64,000 nt of DNA from assembly GCA_028023455.1 (NCBI GenBank), contig JAQFVV010000003.1, forward strand, positions 2,006,001 through 2,070,000, given 5' to 3'. The DNA comes from Epiperipatus broadwayi (lineage: Eukaryota > Onychophora > Udeonychophora > Euonychophora > Peripatidae). The notes beneath the pieces were generated by a model. The model was not told the DNA's origin and ran no database searches. It saw only the letters and a program-made list of their open reading frames with translations. Made by a program: the position numbers and the translations under genes. Of this stretch, positions 44,931 through 58,533 are shown piece by piece; within the stretch, counting starts at the first letter, position 1; each line of letters opens with the position of its first letter.

Positions 44931-47900
44931 ATTCTTGATTGTTATTTTTTAAATTTCATTATAAAATTTCCTTTAACATAAGGTTAAAAAAAATCATTAA
45001 AGTTTATAATAAATTCTAGATTTATCATCAAATTTTTGTGAATACATTTGTACAATTGTTAATTTTTTTAGCTCAGTTCACCATCAATTTCTTAAAGAAA
45101 ATTTATAAGACTCAATTAGCTCAGAACTATATTTAATTTTACAAGAGATGTGATGAGGTAATAAATAAATAAGTAAAACATGAGTTTCATCAGAGTGCAT
45201 TATATTACAAGTATATAATTTTTTTATATTTAATGTACCAATCAAGACAAATTTTTATTTTTTTAAGTAATAGATAGATATTCAGTTATTAATTAATCAA
45301 TAGTATAAAACAAATTTGCAACACAAGTTTTCTAAAAAAAAAATCTTAAGTCAGCTTGTTGATTCGAAAAAAATGGTTGAGATTTATCAGGCTTGGAATC
45401 AAATGTAAGATATATGTTAGGCAGATGAACTAAGGACTAGATTATAGATTCTAATACCAAGTAATCTTAAAATAGATTTATCATTTCTGTGAAATTATCT
45501 TAGCTATTAAACTTTCATTGCCACAAAGTGTAATCAATACTTTATATACTATAAACGTTGAACAAACAACAAATGTTATGTAAAATGAGATGACAGAATG
45601 TTGGGGGGAAATGCTACCAAAGTAAGGTAATTTGTTCACTTACTATTGATACCATTTGGTTTTACCAGAATCTGAAAGATGATTGAGACTGAGTATAAAC
45701 TCCAATCTTTTTTCAAATATGCTTTTAGTTTTGGGTATAAAAAGTGTAATATATAAAATAAAAATAATAATATTTTACCAAAACTATAAGAAAAAATAAT
45801 AAACAGCACCTTGTTATGCTTTTACTCTTTCTCCAGATTTTTTTTACTCTTTCATTTTCATTTCATGGTCATTATCTCATGGCAAGTTATTTTCAGCACA
45901 GATCAAGAGATTTTGAATCATTCTGATCTACAAAATGAATAAAACCAACAGTAAAAAATACACAAAAAAAAATACAAGTTTGATAAATATTGCATTTTAT
46001 TCTATACATGCTCTATGCAATTTTATCAGTTGTTGATGTTTCAATGTACTTTCTTCTTATTTATATATAAAGATCTGTTAATTCCATATGTCTTTCTTAT
46101 ATTCTTATATTGGTTTAATAACAAATATTTTGAGTGTCCTAGGTGTGTTACTTATTTGCGGCATTTCATTTTAAATAATTGACTACTCAGATTATTCTCT
46201 TATATATTATTTTATTTCTTTAAATAACTCACTTTTAAAGTTTAATTAGCTGATCTTTAATATTCAGAATTATTTTCCTTTTTCATAATGTACTGTAATT
46301 AGTAAAGTTTCAATGTTTTAAACATTGGCCAAGTAAAGGTATATTTGATTTAGTTTATTTTTAACTGGTGGTAGTTCACAACATATCCAAATGCCCCCAA
46401 ATACTATGATGGCTTCACTTGCCAAAAGTGTACTTAGCTACAGTTGACCAACCAAACCCAGTAAACATTTGAAATAAAACTTTACTGATCTTTAATAGTA
46501 TTTAAATAAATAAAATAATTACAACTTAACAAATGCTTAGCTATCCTCTTCTATATAAATAGTCATTTTTTGATCATAATATAATTCTAACAATATATTA
46601 TGAACACATTATACATACTTTTAAAACTTGAATATGTATATATTTGTAGGTGTGATTATGATGTTTTGGAACTAATTTTTTCTTTAATATTTTATAAAGT
46701 CTTCAAATATCATACAATTTTCATATTTTATAACTTCAAATCTTCTTAATCATAATAATCAAACAATTAATATTGTCATCTTAATTATATTGCCCACACT
46801 ATATGACATCATTTAAATGTACCAGATATGAAATACTTCACAGATAGAATTTAATAAAATTACAAATAGTAAATATAATAATATTATCAAACAATATACA
46901 TTAAATAATATCAAATACATAAGAAGTCCTCAATAATTTTCATTCAATTCTTAAGCCATCCTATTTAAAATAACATTCCAAAAATATTTTCAATGGTATA
47001 TCAAAATATTAATAACTGATCTTTTAATGATACAATTTTCATAAATTCAATATATAAAATACATTACTATGGCTCATAGTATAATGCAAAAATATACATA
47101 AATCCATGGTAAATGTTTTTGTAACTCACGTGAATGGACATGGCTGACAATAAACATATTCATCATTATGATTTCATAACATAAATGCAGACATAACTCT
47201 TTATTTTATTGCTTAAACCAATCTACTAGTAGTCAAAGCTAATTAATCTCACCTGTATGTAATACTGATAATAAAATATAAATTACTTTTTCTTTGTCAG
47301 GCATTAATTCAAATTAATTCAAAATAAATTTTTATTAGTCAGTATTTTTTAATTCTATAACATTTAAGAAAAACAGAAATATAAGTAGTTTTATGTATTA
47401 CAAGTACAGTGGACCTCAATTATATGCTATTAAAAGAAAAATATGAACAAACAACCAAAAATGTAAATAAACAATAAAAATTAATTAAAATTCACTGATT
47501 TTACAATATTCGAGCAGCTATTATTTCTTCTCAGAATGCTGTACATAATCACATTTTTTTAAAAAAGGAAAATTTGTAAATAATGTTTTATAATATTCAA
47601 TAGTTGTTTTTCCATTGTCAAGGGTCATACAATTATATATTAATAAAAATACTACAGTTTATATTAGAAGCACATACATTTTATTCTTATTTTATTATCC
47701 TTTTCAAATTTGATATGCAATATAATAAATAATAAAATATTGTCTGAGCTTAAGCTAAAAGCTTTACAAAATTTTACAATACACTAAAAACATCAAACTA
47801 ATTAGAGAAGTGTTCATTCATTAATAAGAAGGCCACTATTATGTTTCTATAAGAGAAAAAAATTATAGGAAAAAAAGAATATCAGCTATGATATATTTAA

Positions 47901-47947
47901 TAGTTATGAAATTAAGATATTTATTTTATTTTAAAAACAAAAATTAC
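44931..47947. other. A+T-rich sequence with no recognised feature
   Basis: I see no gene, RNA or repeat that I could support. Confidence 0.55.
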
Positions 47948-48086
47948 ATGATCACCATTTTCTATGCTTACAAAAGCTGTTAAAAACTTTAACAAACTTT
48001 CTATAAAGTAGTGTCATCCAGTTCAAGTCAGAGTAATCAAGGATGCAAGAATATTTTTGCATAAAATCTTTATCTATTGCCTACTC

Positions 48087-48145
48087 ATCTAATATCTCCA
48101 TATTAGTTTCTAGCTTGTAGATTTTATCAGTGAGGAGCCTTAGAT
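48087..48145 (-). ncRNA. Hammerhead-like motif, family A, reverse unit
   Basis: The minus strand keeps CTGATAA, TACAAGCTA, GAAAC and flanking stem I segments (ATCTAA/TTAGAT co-varied from ATCCAA/TTGGAT). The GTC triplet is changed. The two-sided change in outer stem I keeps its pairing. Confidence 0.5.
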
Positions 48146-48504
48146 TTGAGAGCACTGCATCTAGGTCTTAGGATTGAATACACCACTCTAACAGCTACCT
48201 TTTACCTTATTATTTAACTATAACTCTATTAAGCCAAAATAAAAAGTAATATTAGTTTTAATTCTAGTTCATTCACTTATATAGTCATATAGGTCTGAAC
48301 TAAGTTCAGCACCTATACATTTTGGTTTCTTTGGTTCTTTAATAAATATAGACACCACCATCACATCTGTGTGACTATATAAGTGAATGAGCTTAGAGGT
48401 AAAACATTTTTATATTTTCATATTGGACTAATAGCTTTATAATTATAAAAGTTGGTTGCTATAGGCTTGCATCTGATCCTAAGATCTATATGCAGTGCTT
48501 TCAA

Positions 48505-48560
48505 ACCCAAAGCTCCTCACTGATGATTACTACAAGCTAGAAACATGTCTGATAATATAG
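48505..48560 (+). ncRNA. Hammerhead-like motif, family A, cluster 5 unit 1
   Basis: CTCCTCA precedes an intact CTGATGA core (48520-48526). GAAAC is at 48540-48544, then AT and GTC with cleavage expected after 48549. Stem I is partly lost (TGATAATATA), so the copy is probably inactive. Confidence 0.5.
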
Positions 48561-48916
48561 GCAATACATAGGGATTTTATGCACAAACCTAATTGCATCC
48601 CATTGTTTACTATGACTTGCATGTAATAGCATTACTGTATGGAGTGTTTGTCACTGTTTTTAACAGCTTGTGTGAGCATGGGAAGTGGTGATCAAGTGAT
48701 GTTTAGTAGTTAAATATCATTCCTGATCATGGAATGATGGTGACTATAGTTATTAAAGAACCAAAGAAACAAAAGGTATAGATTCTGAACTGAGTTCAGA
48801 TCTGTATGAGTATATAAGCAAATGAGCTTGGGCTGAAAACATTATTGGTCTTAATTTGGGACTAATATCTTTATGATTAATTAAAAAGATAAAAGAGGGC
48901 TGTTAGAAGGGTGCAA

Positions 48917-48974
48917 ACCAAAACTCCTCGTTGATGAAGGCCACAAGCTAGAAACTACTCTGAGGATATTGGAT
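48917..48974 (+). ncRNA. Hammerhead-like motif, family A, cluster 5 unit 2
   Basis: The core reads TTGATGA (48931-48937). Stem II AGGC/GCT encloses CACAA, then GAAAC (48951-48955) and CTC in place of GTC. TGAGGATATTGGAT keeps the stem I partner. Confidence 0.45.
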
Positions 48975-49260
48975 GAGTAGATATTAGATTAGAATTTTAT
49001 GCACAAACTTTCATGCATCCATTCATTATTATGACTTGCACTAGGTAGCACTGCTGTATGGACAGCTTGTCCCTATTTCTAAAAAGAAAAAATATAATGG
49101 TTAATTTTTTATTCTTATTAACCCCATGGATGTAGAAATGAGCACACATGGTTTCCTTAATTGATTAATAATAACTGTATTATTATTAATTTTTAAAATT
49201 TCATTAAAACTATAACTTTAATTCATATATGTAGAATATACACATTTAAAAATGTCATTG

Positions 49261-49320
<60 letters not shown>

Positions 49321-49321
49321 A
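49261..49321. repeat. (TA)n-(TG)n compound microsatellite
   Basis: About 33 bases of TA repeat pass directly into about 26 bases of TG repeat. Confidence 0.97.
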
Positions 49322-50057
49322 CATGTTGAAAAGTATTGCACATTTGCAGTTCAATAAACAACATGGATTCTATTCTAATCAATGTTTATCAATAAAATGA
49401 GCTATTATATGCTATATACAGTTTATATGAAAGGAGGATTTGAAATAAAATATAGTATAGTTATTAAATAAATTTTAATTTTATTAATTAAAATATGTAT
49501 TCAATTTAAGTTTAATTTTAATTCTAACTTATTTTAATGTGAATATTTGTAATGTAAACTTTTATTTTGTTACTTATTTTATTATATATTTTATTAAACC
49601 TAATTTTTTTTAAAAAATTCTGAAGTTATATATTTTTTTATCTTATCTTAAAATTATATTATAACAATTTAAAATTATATCTTGAGATTTGTAAATGAAA
49701 TATATTATTATATCTTCATTAGACAGATATAGAATTGAAACATAGTAAATTTTAATTAAAGAATCACTACCATTAAAAAAATATATTAACACACTTCAAA
49801 TTTTATACATGCATGAATCTCTCTAAGTCATGATTAATGTATTATGTAATACTAACAGTGTTGGAGTTACTGATTCCTCCATTATATATTTTCATATTTG
49901 AAAAATGTTTTATACATAGAAAAATATATAGCATAAAAAATTTATTATAAATTAAAATAAATATTTTCAATAAAATTAAACTAATAAAAAAAAAATTAGA
50001 AAAATAATTGCAATATATATGTGGAAATAATAGAATGGTAGAGGTATCCATTTATAT
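49322..50057. other. A+T-rich sequence with no recognised feature
   Basis: Nothing beyond A+T-rich sequence is seen. The minus-strand frame 49842-50051 has no motif. Confidence 0.55.
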
Positions 50058-50156
50058 TTACTCAATTAGAATGCATTCAACTGAGAACAGGAGCTAATGA
50101 ATTCCAACTGTTCCCATTAACTCCTATTATCAGTTGAGTGCTTTCTAATTGAGTAA
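50058..50156. repeat. ~99-bp imperfect inverted repeat
   Basis: Arms of about 41 bases (50058-50098 and 50115-50156) pair with a few mismatches. TTACTCAATTAGAA begins the left arm and its complement ends the right. It could be a small MITE or hairpin relic. Confidence 0.75.
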
Positions 50157-50239
50157 TTATAAATAGATAATTCTAACATTTAATTATTTTCATCTAAAAC
50201 ATCCATTAAAAATTATATCACTATATGGACCCAACCTAA

Positions 50240-51499
50240 GATGGTGAAACAAAACATACTAAAGTATAATTAATCTATTAACATTTTTTGTTATGTAAAA
50301 CCAAATTATAACATTAACTATATTATAAGGAGATCATGACATTGTCTTTTAGTTTTATTTTCTTTTTGTTGTGTTGTCTACTGACTACAAAATAAGAGTA
50401 ACTGAGGCTCACTTTATCAAATCCCTGAATTTAGTATAAAAGAGTAACAAGGAAAAGTTGGATGTAAACTTAAATTATTACATCATTAATTTTTTAAAAA
50501 GTTAAATTAAAGAGACTAAACAAAATTAAATCATGTAAACAATGGAAATACAGCATTATATATAACATGCTCATGATACAGCCTGGATATGTGAGAAAAG
50601 AAACTGAATTGTTTTAATCAAAAAAATAATAGATAATAATTTTTATAAGCTATCCACAGCATTGAACTAATGTTCGATTTATGATTTGATAATTTTATAA
50701 AAAAACAAAAAAACAAAAACAAATTATCACCAAAACCTATTGAAAATGATTAGAGGAGGAGAAGATTATAGAGATCAAAGGAAATATATATTTCCATAGA
50801 AAAGACTTGTTAATAATTCCAAGTGAACAATTTGTGTAAAATTTAATTATTCAATGATACAAAGCTCATAAAAAGAATTATTAGCTGGCTGAAAAAACAA
50901 AAAGACCACACACCTTTTAATCTATAGCTGATAATATTAACTCTAATGAATAATAAGCAATACCTAAGAATGTGGGTGTAAGAAGTTCATTAAACATTGT
51001 AGATGGAGACTGCCAGTCACATACTTATTAATAATTTGACCTTATAAGCTAAGAACATTAGTAATGTTTTCAACATCACCAGTGGGAGAAAATGTTCACT
51101 AGGATCATGCAGAAAGCAGCAGTAAACAAAAAACCATCATCAACTGATTACCTAGAGAATGATTACACAGTATCAAATGAGTTACCAATTTCCAAAATCA
51201 AAGAATTTTCTTAGTCTTGAAGGAACCAGCCATCTTATCATCTGTTTATCAGTATGCTGAAAAATAGCTAACTACACGGACTAACAATTTCAATATCCAA
51301 ATTATATATGTTCATATAAAATACATTTTTCTTGGTTGTATAACTCTTTGTTATTTTTTTATTGAAAGGATTGATGATCCAGCCCTATAAACATCAATAA
51401 TTATGTAAAAGAGGTTATAGAACAATCATTATAATTTTAATTGTAATAAAATCTAAAAGCTTATTTGTAGACCTACCAACTAAAGGATTGGATGACTGA
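50240..51499 (+). pseudogene. Copia-like pol 3' end (RNase H region), copy 1
   Basis: In broken frames the end of a Ty1/Copia polyprotein can be read. 51228-51280 gives PAILSSVYQYAEK, like the Copia block LSSTEAEY. Then comes INNYVKEVIEQS (about 51390-51425), like the HI-x-YH-x-VREVIE segment. VDLPTKGLDD with a stop at 51497-51499 is like ADLLTKGL. Many stops and frameshifts lie between. The copy is diverged from, but collinear with, 59005-60203. The upstream part (50240-51000), including a TATAAAAGAG at about 50437, matches copy 2 but gives no clear motif. Confidence 0.55.
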
Positions 51500-52027
51500 C
51501 TGATATTTTATCTATAAAATATTAAATTCTTACACTATTACAAGACAATTTTATATGTTAATTGTTGTTGTTTAATTAACTTTATTATTCATTATTCTCT
51601 ATGACTGACTAAACTTCTTGTATAAATGGCTATTGCTATAATAAATACCAGTATTGTCAAGAGGGGACTCATACCCATAGACAACTGTCAGTAAGCCTCA
51701 ATGCAATGCAATCCAAGGAATACTGTCAGTAAGTCAAAATGCATTGCTATCCAGGGAATAGAAGGATTGGTCAACAGGATGATTATATCAAAATTAATCA
51801 TAAATTACATTGTTAAATTAAGTTAGAATGGGTAGTGGACAATCATCCTACATGTAATCAAAGGTTAGGGTGCTGTTACTATTATCATATGAACTAAAGA
51901 AGGATGATCTGATTTACTCAAATGTCAAATTAATTTGTTCAAAAAGATTGTAAATCACCTACAATGGAATAAAGCTGTTAATGATTTGTTTTATTTAATT
52001 AGAATTCATATACGTTTCCTTATTTAT

Positions 52028-52168
52028 GTAACTTTCCATTACCCATGTTATATCATTTATCTAATCTTCCATTACCCATGCCATATCATTTATCTAACTT
52101 TCCATTACCCATGCCATATTGTTTATCTAACATTCTTTTACCCATGCCATATCATTTATCTAACTTTG
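52028..52168. repeat. 33-bp minisatellite, about four copies
   Basis: The unit is TAACTTTCCATTACCCATG followed by a CATATCATTTATC-like end, repeated with a few substitutions. The same unit forms a longer array at 60724-60980. It closes the region shared with the second Copia-like copy. Confidence 0.93.
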
Positions 52169-52261
52169 GTCAAAACACCACTGGCAATTGACCGAAAAAA
52201 AATAACAGAAAATGGGTCCAAGATAAGGCTCATATGTGTCTAAACCAAATGGTCAAGCTGT

Positions 52262-52518
52262 GAGGCCAACAAGGAAACATTCATTCACATGCATTTCAGG
52301 TAGGGGATTGAGTTTGTGTATGAGTATCCGGAACCAGCAATGTAACCAACAAACAATTCAAGAAAATGTCCCCCCTATATCAAGGACCCTACCAGATTCA
52401 GAGGAAATGTGGCAATAATGTTTTTGCCTTAAATGATAATGGGTTGAATAAGGGCACCTTTAATGCAAGGAGTCTCAAACCATATCATGAAATACCTCCA
52501 GACCCAGAAGGAGTCTAA
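52262..52518 (+). pseudogene. Ty3/Gypsy integrase C-terminal remnant
   Basis: In the frame of 52294, AFQVGD is followed by two stops and then KQFKKMSPLYQGPYQIQ, NNVFALND, KGTFNARSLKPYH and a stop at 52516-52518. This is the C-terminal integrase domain of Gypsy-type elements: an F-x-VGD-x-V strand, a GPY block and a closing LKPYH. Catalytic core and RT are not found upstream, where the Copia-like minisatellite lies. It is a dead fragment. Confidence 0.75.
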
Positions 52519-53246
52519 ATTGTTTTCAAAATGGGAGACCCTTTTTTGGAATAAACCAAGAAAACTGTAATTAATCATGTTAATAAAGTATAATTTAGAA
52601 GTTAGCAAACCTAAACACTGTTACCATTCCTATAATAATATAATAAATCTTGGTCAGTAAACCCTTGGTCATCCTCTATTGTCACTGGACACCCAAGTAA
52701 AATGTTTTTTTTTGTTTTTTCCCCAAGTTGAGGGACATGAAGCTGGAAATATAGTACATATTTCCACTATTTCCACTACATTTAGTGCCAATGTCATCAG
52801 CACTAGTATGGGTTTGAACCCAATCTTATATATTAACTGACCCCCATCTCATAATAGGTGGTAGTATATTTATCATCAATTTTATAATATTTTATCTAAT
52901 TTATATTTCATTAATTTATATTTTATGATTAAAACTAACCTTTTTATAATAGTGATTTATTTTATATTTGTGGAAATGTATGTATATTTGTTTATTTTAT
53001 TAAATTGGCATTGAATAAATAATTGAATTCTAGACATCTATAAAATGTTGCAAATATTTTAAATTTTTTCATTAAAGTCCATTTTTTAATTAATCAGTTG
53101 GTAACATTTTATATTTATCTTTTTGATAAATGTACATTAAAGAATCAATTATGTAAACAATCTAATATTTGTAAGGAATATTTTGTAAATTTGCATTTAC
53201 ATTTTATATCAAATATCAGGTTTGAAAGACATCATATTATTTATAG

Positions 53247-53345
53247 AATGTATCAAATTCCTAAAATTTTTGTGAATAAAATTTACATTTTCTTTAAATG
53301 TACCAAATTCTTAAAATTTGTCTGAATAAAATTTACATTTTCTTT
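53247..53345. repeat. ~50-bp direct duplication
   Basis: AATGTATCAAATTCCTAAAA at 53248 recurs with few changes at 53298, and both copies end in AATAAAATTTACATTTTCTTT. Confidence 0.9.
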
Positions 53346-54304
53346 CATCTTAATCTTAATTAAATAGACTTTATTAATATGATGACTGACCAACTTAATC
53401 ATACTTGTTGCTGTTTTCTTTTAATTAGCAAAATAAACCATTGGGGCATGTTAATGCAAGATTGTAGATTGTAGATTTGCCACCCAGGCAGACACTGACC
53501 ACAGAAAGTTACCAGCTAATGTCATGTATATTGAATCCTAATAGATAATGCCAGATCAGGTAAATAGTAAAAAAATTTGATAAGATTACTATTGAAGAAA
53601 CAGTTCACTGAAGAGAATTGATTGGTATTTATAGTACATTGTGCCTAAAGAATGATGAGGTGAAAAGATTGGCTGTTTGCTTTTCAGAGCTCTGATTTCA
53701 CCAGCTCATCACAAGGCCATTCCAATGCTCTCAATGGTTTCAAGGAAGCCTGCTAAATGATCTGATTTTATAACTGCCTGTTTCAAGCCATGGAATGTCT
53801 ACTGATTGGTTGAGGTCACCTTCAATTTGCCACAAGCCTCTGATTCTAGCTTATTTTGTTTTTAAAATCAATGTTAATTTGTATTTTATATATCTGTAAT
53901 GTTTATACAACTTAATTTTAAAATGCGTCTTTTAAATTTTTTTTCATTAAATTTAAAATTATTAATTCTTATAAAAATCCCACATTACTTTGATGTGGCA
54001 AATTTATCTTAAATTTTTGTTGGTTTATTTATAATGTTGACTTACTAAAACGGCCAAATATAAAACTCAACAAGCAACTAACTTTAAACCCTGTCTTATT
54101 TTCTCCATTTAAAAATCATTACAGAAGATTTATTTCCCTTAAAATTAATTAATAGAGAAAGCTCATTTAATTTTGTACCTCTTATAGTATAAATTTATTT
54201 TTAAATGATTGAAATTATTTTAAAAGTTAGGTATCTTATTATCTCCAACATAAAAGTGCCCTTGTAATTATTTCTGAGAGAATAATATTTTTTATTAAAT
54301 CATT

Positions 54305-54438
54305 TAATGAGATATTATTTTATATAGCACGATGTTTTAATACTGTAATAGTGATATTAGCAATTAAGCCAATGCTCATGCACTTTAAAGATAAATTATA
54401 AATTAAAACATAGCACTATATAAAATAATATCTCATTA
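54305..54438. repeat. 134-bp element with ~37-bp inverted ends (MITE-like)
   Basis: TAATGAGATATTATTTTATA starts the left arm, and its complement ends the right arm at 54438, with a few mismatches further in. The centre is unrelated. TA at both borders would fit a Tc1/mariner-type target duplication. Confidence 0.65.
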
Positions 54439-57400
54439 TATATGTTTAATTTCAACTAAAGAATGATGGGTCATAAATTGTAAAGATTTTGCACGCGTCA
54501 TTCATTCAAACATAAAAGTAATTTAAAGTGATTACTTAACACCATCAAGCTCTCATTTCCATGTGCTTAAGATTTTCCCATGCCTAAATGTTTGGGTTGA
54601 AAGAATGGGTGATTCATTCCATTCTTTCTAAAATACTATATCTTGTGTCTGGAAAAAAAGTAAGAGTATTTATTTATAATTTATCTTTAAAGCACATGTG
54701 CATTGGTTTTATTGCTAAATCATTTAAGTAAACTCTGTCCCAATTTCTGTAAAACAAATGTCTTGAAAGAAAATCATTGAAAGCACATCTATTATAGCAT
54801 TTTATTAGATATGTTTCATACACATATATTTTTATTTGTCAGTAAAATATTAAGATTATGATCTATCAGTTATTATGCTATATGTTATCAAACTTCACCA
54901 GAAGTGAGTTTGATATTCAATGCCCAGTCTGTCTATGTTTATTAAAAGACAGACTAATTTTGTAATCTTCAGTGATGAACTATTTGATAACTCATTAATA
55001 AATGAAATATTTGGAAAGTGTGGAAAACAATTTATATTTTAGTTTTAATTCTTGCCTTCCCTTTTACATTATATTTTATGATCCATTCATTAATAGCCTA
55101 AGGTTTCTGGGGACCTTCTATTTTGTCAGGGAACTGATTATTTTAATCAGGAATTAATTTATTATTTTTGTTAGTGATACACTATATATATATATTATAA
55201 CGGGACGATCCTTTTCAGGACTCGAGGAAGTCGCATCTACCTATAGTCGGACTTTAATTCTTCTTATAGAATGCCATGGATGATGTGATTTAAAATATAA
55301 TCCAATCCACTCCTTTATTAATAACCTCGTTACTCTCAGAATTCGAGCTCAGAGTAGAAATCACAATTGACTCTCTTCAGGCATTTCCACAAATATCCCA
55401 TAGTAATGATAAATTTAGTATAAGCTATATATAACTTTTTTATAAATATTAAATCACTAAGTTGATTCAATATATATATATATATGCGTGAGTATGTATA
55501 TTTATAATTATTGGTTTTATAAAATGACTAAATAAAATAAACAAACGAGACCTGTTTAATTTTAAAATCAAGTTTAACACATTTTAATCCGTAATAAAAA
55601 CAAAAATATTATCACATAAATAATAAAAATATTAAAATTTAGAATTATAATCTGTGCTTATATATATACAATAATAAACTATTTAACATTAAGAAAAAAC
55701 ATAATGTAATTATTTACATATATAATTTAAAATCATGTGGACAATAAATAATACCACCATACATTATAAATCTACATATTGTATCATTAAAATGATTCAG
55801 TGTGTGTTGTATGTCTGTATAAGATAACATACATTCACACTAGATTAATAATAGAATGTATTCTGATATTAATTATGTTATTGTTTAAAAAGAAATTATG
55901 ATAATTGTCAGGTAAGATTCAATTTGGAATATAATAAAACTTACTTCCAAATTGAAATAATTTAAAAACTTTTACCTTAGTCAGCCATCACTTTCACCAG
56001 AGCATATATCAAAATAAAAACATCTAAATTTTATTAAATAAATAAAAATAAAATGTTCATCTTATCAGTTCTCCAATTTAATATACGAAGTAATTTTTCC
56101 ATGTAAATATAATTATCCCCAAAGGAAATAAAGTTTAAGAGTTATTAAAGTGCACAACGAAGTATTCCAAGATGTGAAAGAATAATGGTTTCATATTCCT
56201 CCTTAGACGAAATAAAATGACAATGAATGTTGAAAGGTAAAGTTCATTGATCATCCTTCAAAGAGGCAATCCAAATATTCATTCTTTTAAATATTTGTGT
56301 AGTAAAATATTTAACAACTTCTTCATTAAAATAGTCAATTATTAAGGCAGCTTTTTAAATGGGAATTACGATGATTATACTTTAGGCATTAAGTAGGAAT
56401 AAATTTACACATTCAGGTTTAAAACATCAGCAGAAATCCTTGACATAAATTGTCTAGCCAAAGAACATCTTTATAAATTTTTGTCTTCTTAAACATATAT
56501 TTTGAAGACTCATTTCGAAGATATTGATAACTCTTATAACCTTGTCAATTTCAATGATTATTTTTTATAGTTCTTTATAATATTAAAAATAAGTAAATTA
56601 ATTACTTGAAGACAGTTTTAAAATAGTGAATCTTCTTTTTTTCTTAAATGTGTTCTAAATTCGAACACATTTAAATTTACAGACGTAGTTATTGCCTTGA
56701 TAATTAAATAGAAGATTATTATTATAACAATATTAGTTCGTTTTTTACTTGGATCAATTTCTGACAGCATATCATATAATCATGCCCATGCTCTTTATTG
56801 TTTAAATATACAATTTGTAATGAACTCTAAATGTTTATTTTCTTTGTTTCAACTGATAAAATGCAATGTTGACTTAAGGCTTTGTCAGTGTCAATTTTGG
56901 TTAGTAAAAAAAATACTATTAGTTGGAAACATTTATTTATGTATGCATATAAATAAATTAAAATAATTCATTTTTAGAATTATTCTTTTAATATTTAATT
57001 AGTTTATGTATATAGCTGATATATGAAAAGCTTAAGATAGGTGTAGGTTATTTATATCTGTTAATTTGATATAGGCACAGATAAATTTATAAAGATGATT
57101 ATATATTGTTTTAGGTGAGACTCATGTGGTACTCTCACATTATATATATATATAAAAGGCATTATGTATTTCATAGTTACAACCATTCATTTAGTATTAT
57201 TGTTCTTGCTTTGCTAATTACCTCTTAGGACCTTCGGAATTTTAAATATGACCAGTCCAGTCCATAACTTTCACTTAATAGTAGACATATTTTTCTACTA
57301 AGGGACCCTTTTCAGGCATTGCCATTAAAATGTGTATGAGAAGTCCAGCATATCAAATCTATTATTACTATTCAAAGATATGTTTTGGCTGGAGAGCCAA

Positions 57401-57918
57401 CATTTCTCTCATCATCTACTTGTATATACCAGGAATTTCTTTGAGCAAAGCCACTCAGAGGATTGTAACAGACCTCATTTGTTCTTTGCTGTAATCTATA
57501 ATATTAGATATGTAATCAAAATATTAGACACCCTACATTTTAAGGAGCAAGAGGAAAATGAAAATGATTCTATCAGACTATGGTACCCTTTCTGATCCAA
57601 AGAATGAAAGAAATAGATATGAAAACTACAAGTAAAACATGCCAACATCCAGTAAAATGTGCAATCAAATCCATGACAATGCATCATGCAGAAACTTGGA
57701 CCATAATTTGACCTATTTAAAGGAGAGACTTATATAAGGAATGTATACAGCATGTAAGGTCTATAACTGAATACATTAATTGGAGTATGAATAAATCCAT
57801 AGGGTTCACACTGATCAGGTTATACTTAAAACAATATATTCTAAATTTGTTTAAGATCTATAAACCTATATTCCCCAAACCCCATTAGATCCCAAAACCC
57901 CATGATTGAATCAACTAC

Positions 57919-58170
57919 ATGGCAGGCAAGTGCAATAAAAAGCAAGTTAAGTCAAATCATCAATTCCAGGTAGGAGATTTGGTTTTGTCAAACTATCTTA
58001 TGTCAGCAAGCCATAAGAATTCATTTTCCATAAATTCTTCAATGCATATAAGGGGCCATATAAAGTTTGTGAAATGCTCAGGTCCCAATATATACTGTTT
58101 GGAATGCAGAGGTGAGATGAGGGGCACCTGTCTTCAAGAATATTGAAACCCTACCATGGGAATATTTTGG
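57919..58170 (+). pseudogene. Ty3/Gypsy integrase C-terminal remnant, second family
   Basis: HQFQVGDLVLSNYLMSASH begins at about residue 14 of the 57919-58146 frame, followed by KFVKCSGPNIYCLE and RGTCLQEY. A one-base shift then gives LKPYH. The VGDLVL strand, the GPN-Y-L block and the closing LKPYH are the same layout as at 52262, with a different sequence. A purine-rich tract (about 58186-58208) and TGTGAGACC at 58211 follow, as expected for a 3' polypurine tract and LTR start. The upstream catalytic core was not found. Confidence 0.7.
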
Positions 58171-58185
58171 AAAATTAACCTCAAA

Positions 58186-58211
58186 TAAAAAAAAATAAAA
58201 AAGGGGAATTT
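58186..58211 (+). promoter_or_regulatory. Probable polypurine tract before a 3' LTR
   Basis: Twenty or so A/G-rich bases ending AAAAAAGGGGAATT lie directly before TGTGAGACC. In LTR elements the plus-strand primer lies just upstream of the 3' LTR that begins with TG. The position after the integrase stop supports this. The end of the LTR was not located. Confidence 0.5.
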
Positions 58212-58317
58212 GTGAGACCATGACTATGCAGATGTCTACAAACATCCACAATCAAACCTATTATTAAATAAAATCTCTTAGGCAAGAGGTTTTGAGAGAT
58301 AATCAACATAAAATGGC

Positions 58318-58533
58318 CTCATGGAGTTTTAAATGTTTATTTAATTACTAAAATTATAACCCATAAAAGATGAATTTAGTCATTCCTTAGGAAAAGAAAC
58401 ACACCAAAGCAATTACAATTATCTACTCATGGAGTTTTAAATGTTTATTTAATTACCAAAATTATAAACCATAAAAGATGAATTCAGTCATTCCTTAGGA
58501 AAAGAAACATACCAAAGCAATTAAAATTATCTA
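58318..58533. repeat. 108-bp tandem duplication
   Basis: CTCATGGAGTTTTAAATG at 58318 recurs at 58426, and the two 108-base units differ at only a few sites. The duplication lies within the presumed Gypsy LTR starting at 58211. Confidence 0.93.

Larger units (their letters stand above)
47948..49085. repeat. Family A cluster: one inverted and two direct units, diverged
   Basis: 47948-48355 is a whole family A unit in reverse orientation. From about 48366 a direct unit follows, and near 48668 a second direct unit starts. Direct-unit hammerheads begin near 48505 and 48917, a period of about 411 bases. These copies differ far more from one another and from the other A repeats, so the cluster is older. 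Its foldback apex lies near the TGACTATATAAG block, not at the hammerhead. Confidence 0.8.
52519..57857. other. A+T-rich sequence with small repeats only
   Basis: No gene is recognised. A two-copy ~50-bp tandem lies at 53247-53345. A richer block at 53430-53850 and another at 55195-55410 (following (TA)n) are unassigned. The frames at 53098-53325 and 57332-57595 carry no motif, although the latter lies 5' of a Gypsy integrase remnant and might be its eroded upstream part. Confidence 0.45.

Noticed and set aside
52236-52418. 60-residue plus-strand frame at the Gypsy integrase site.
   Set aside because: The integrase similarity lies in a different frame; this frame is a shadow.
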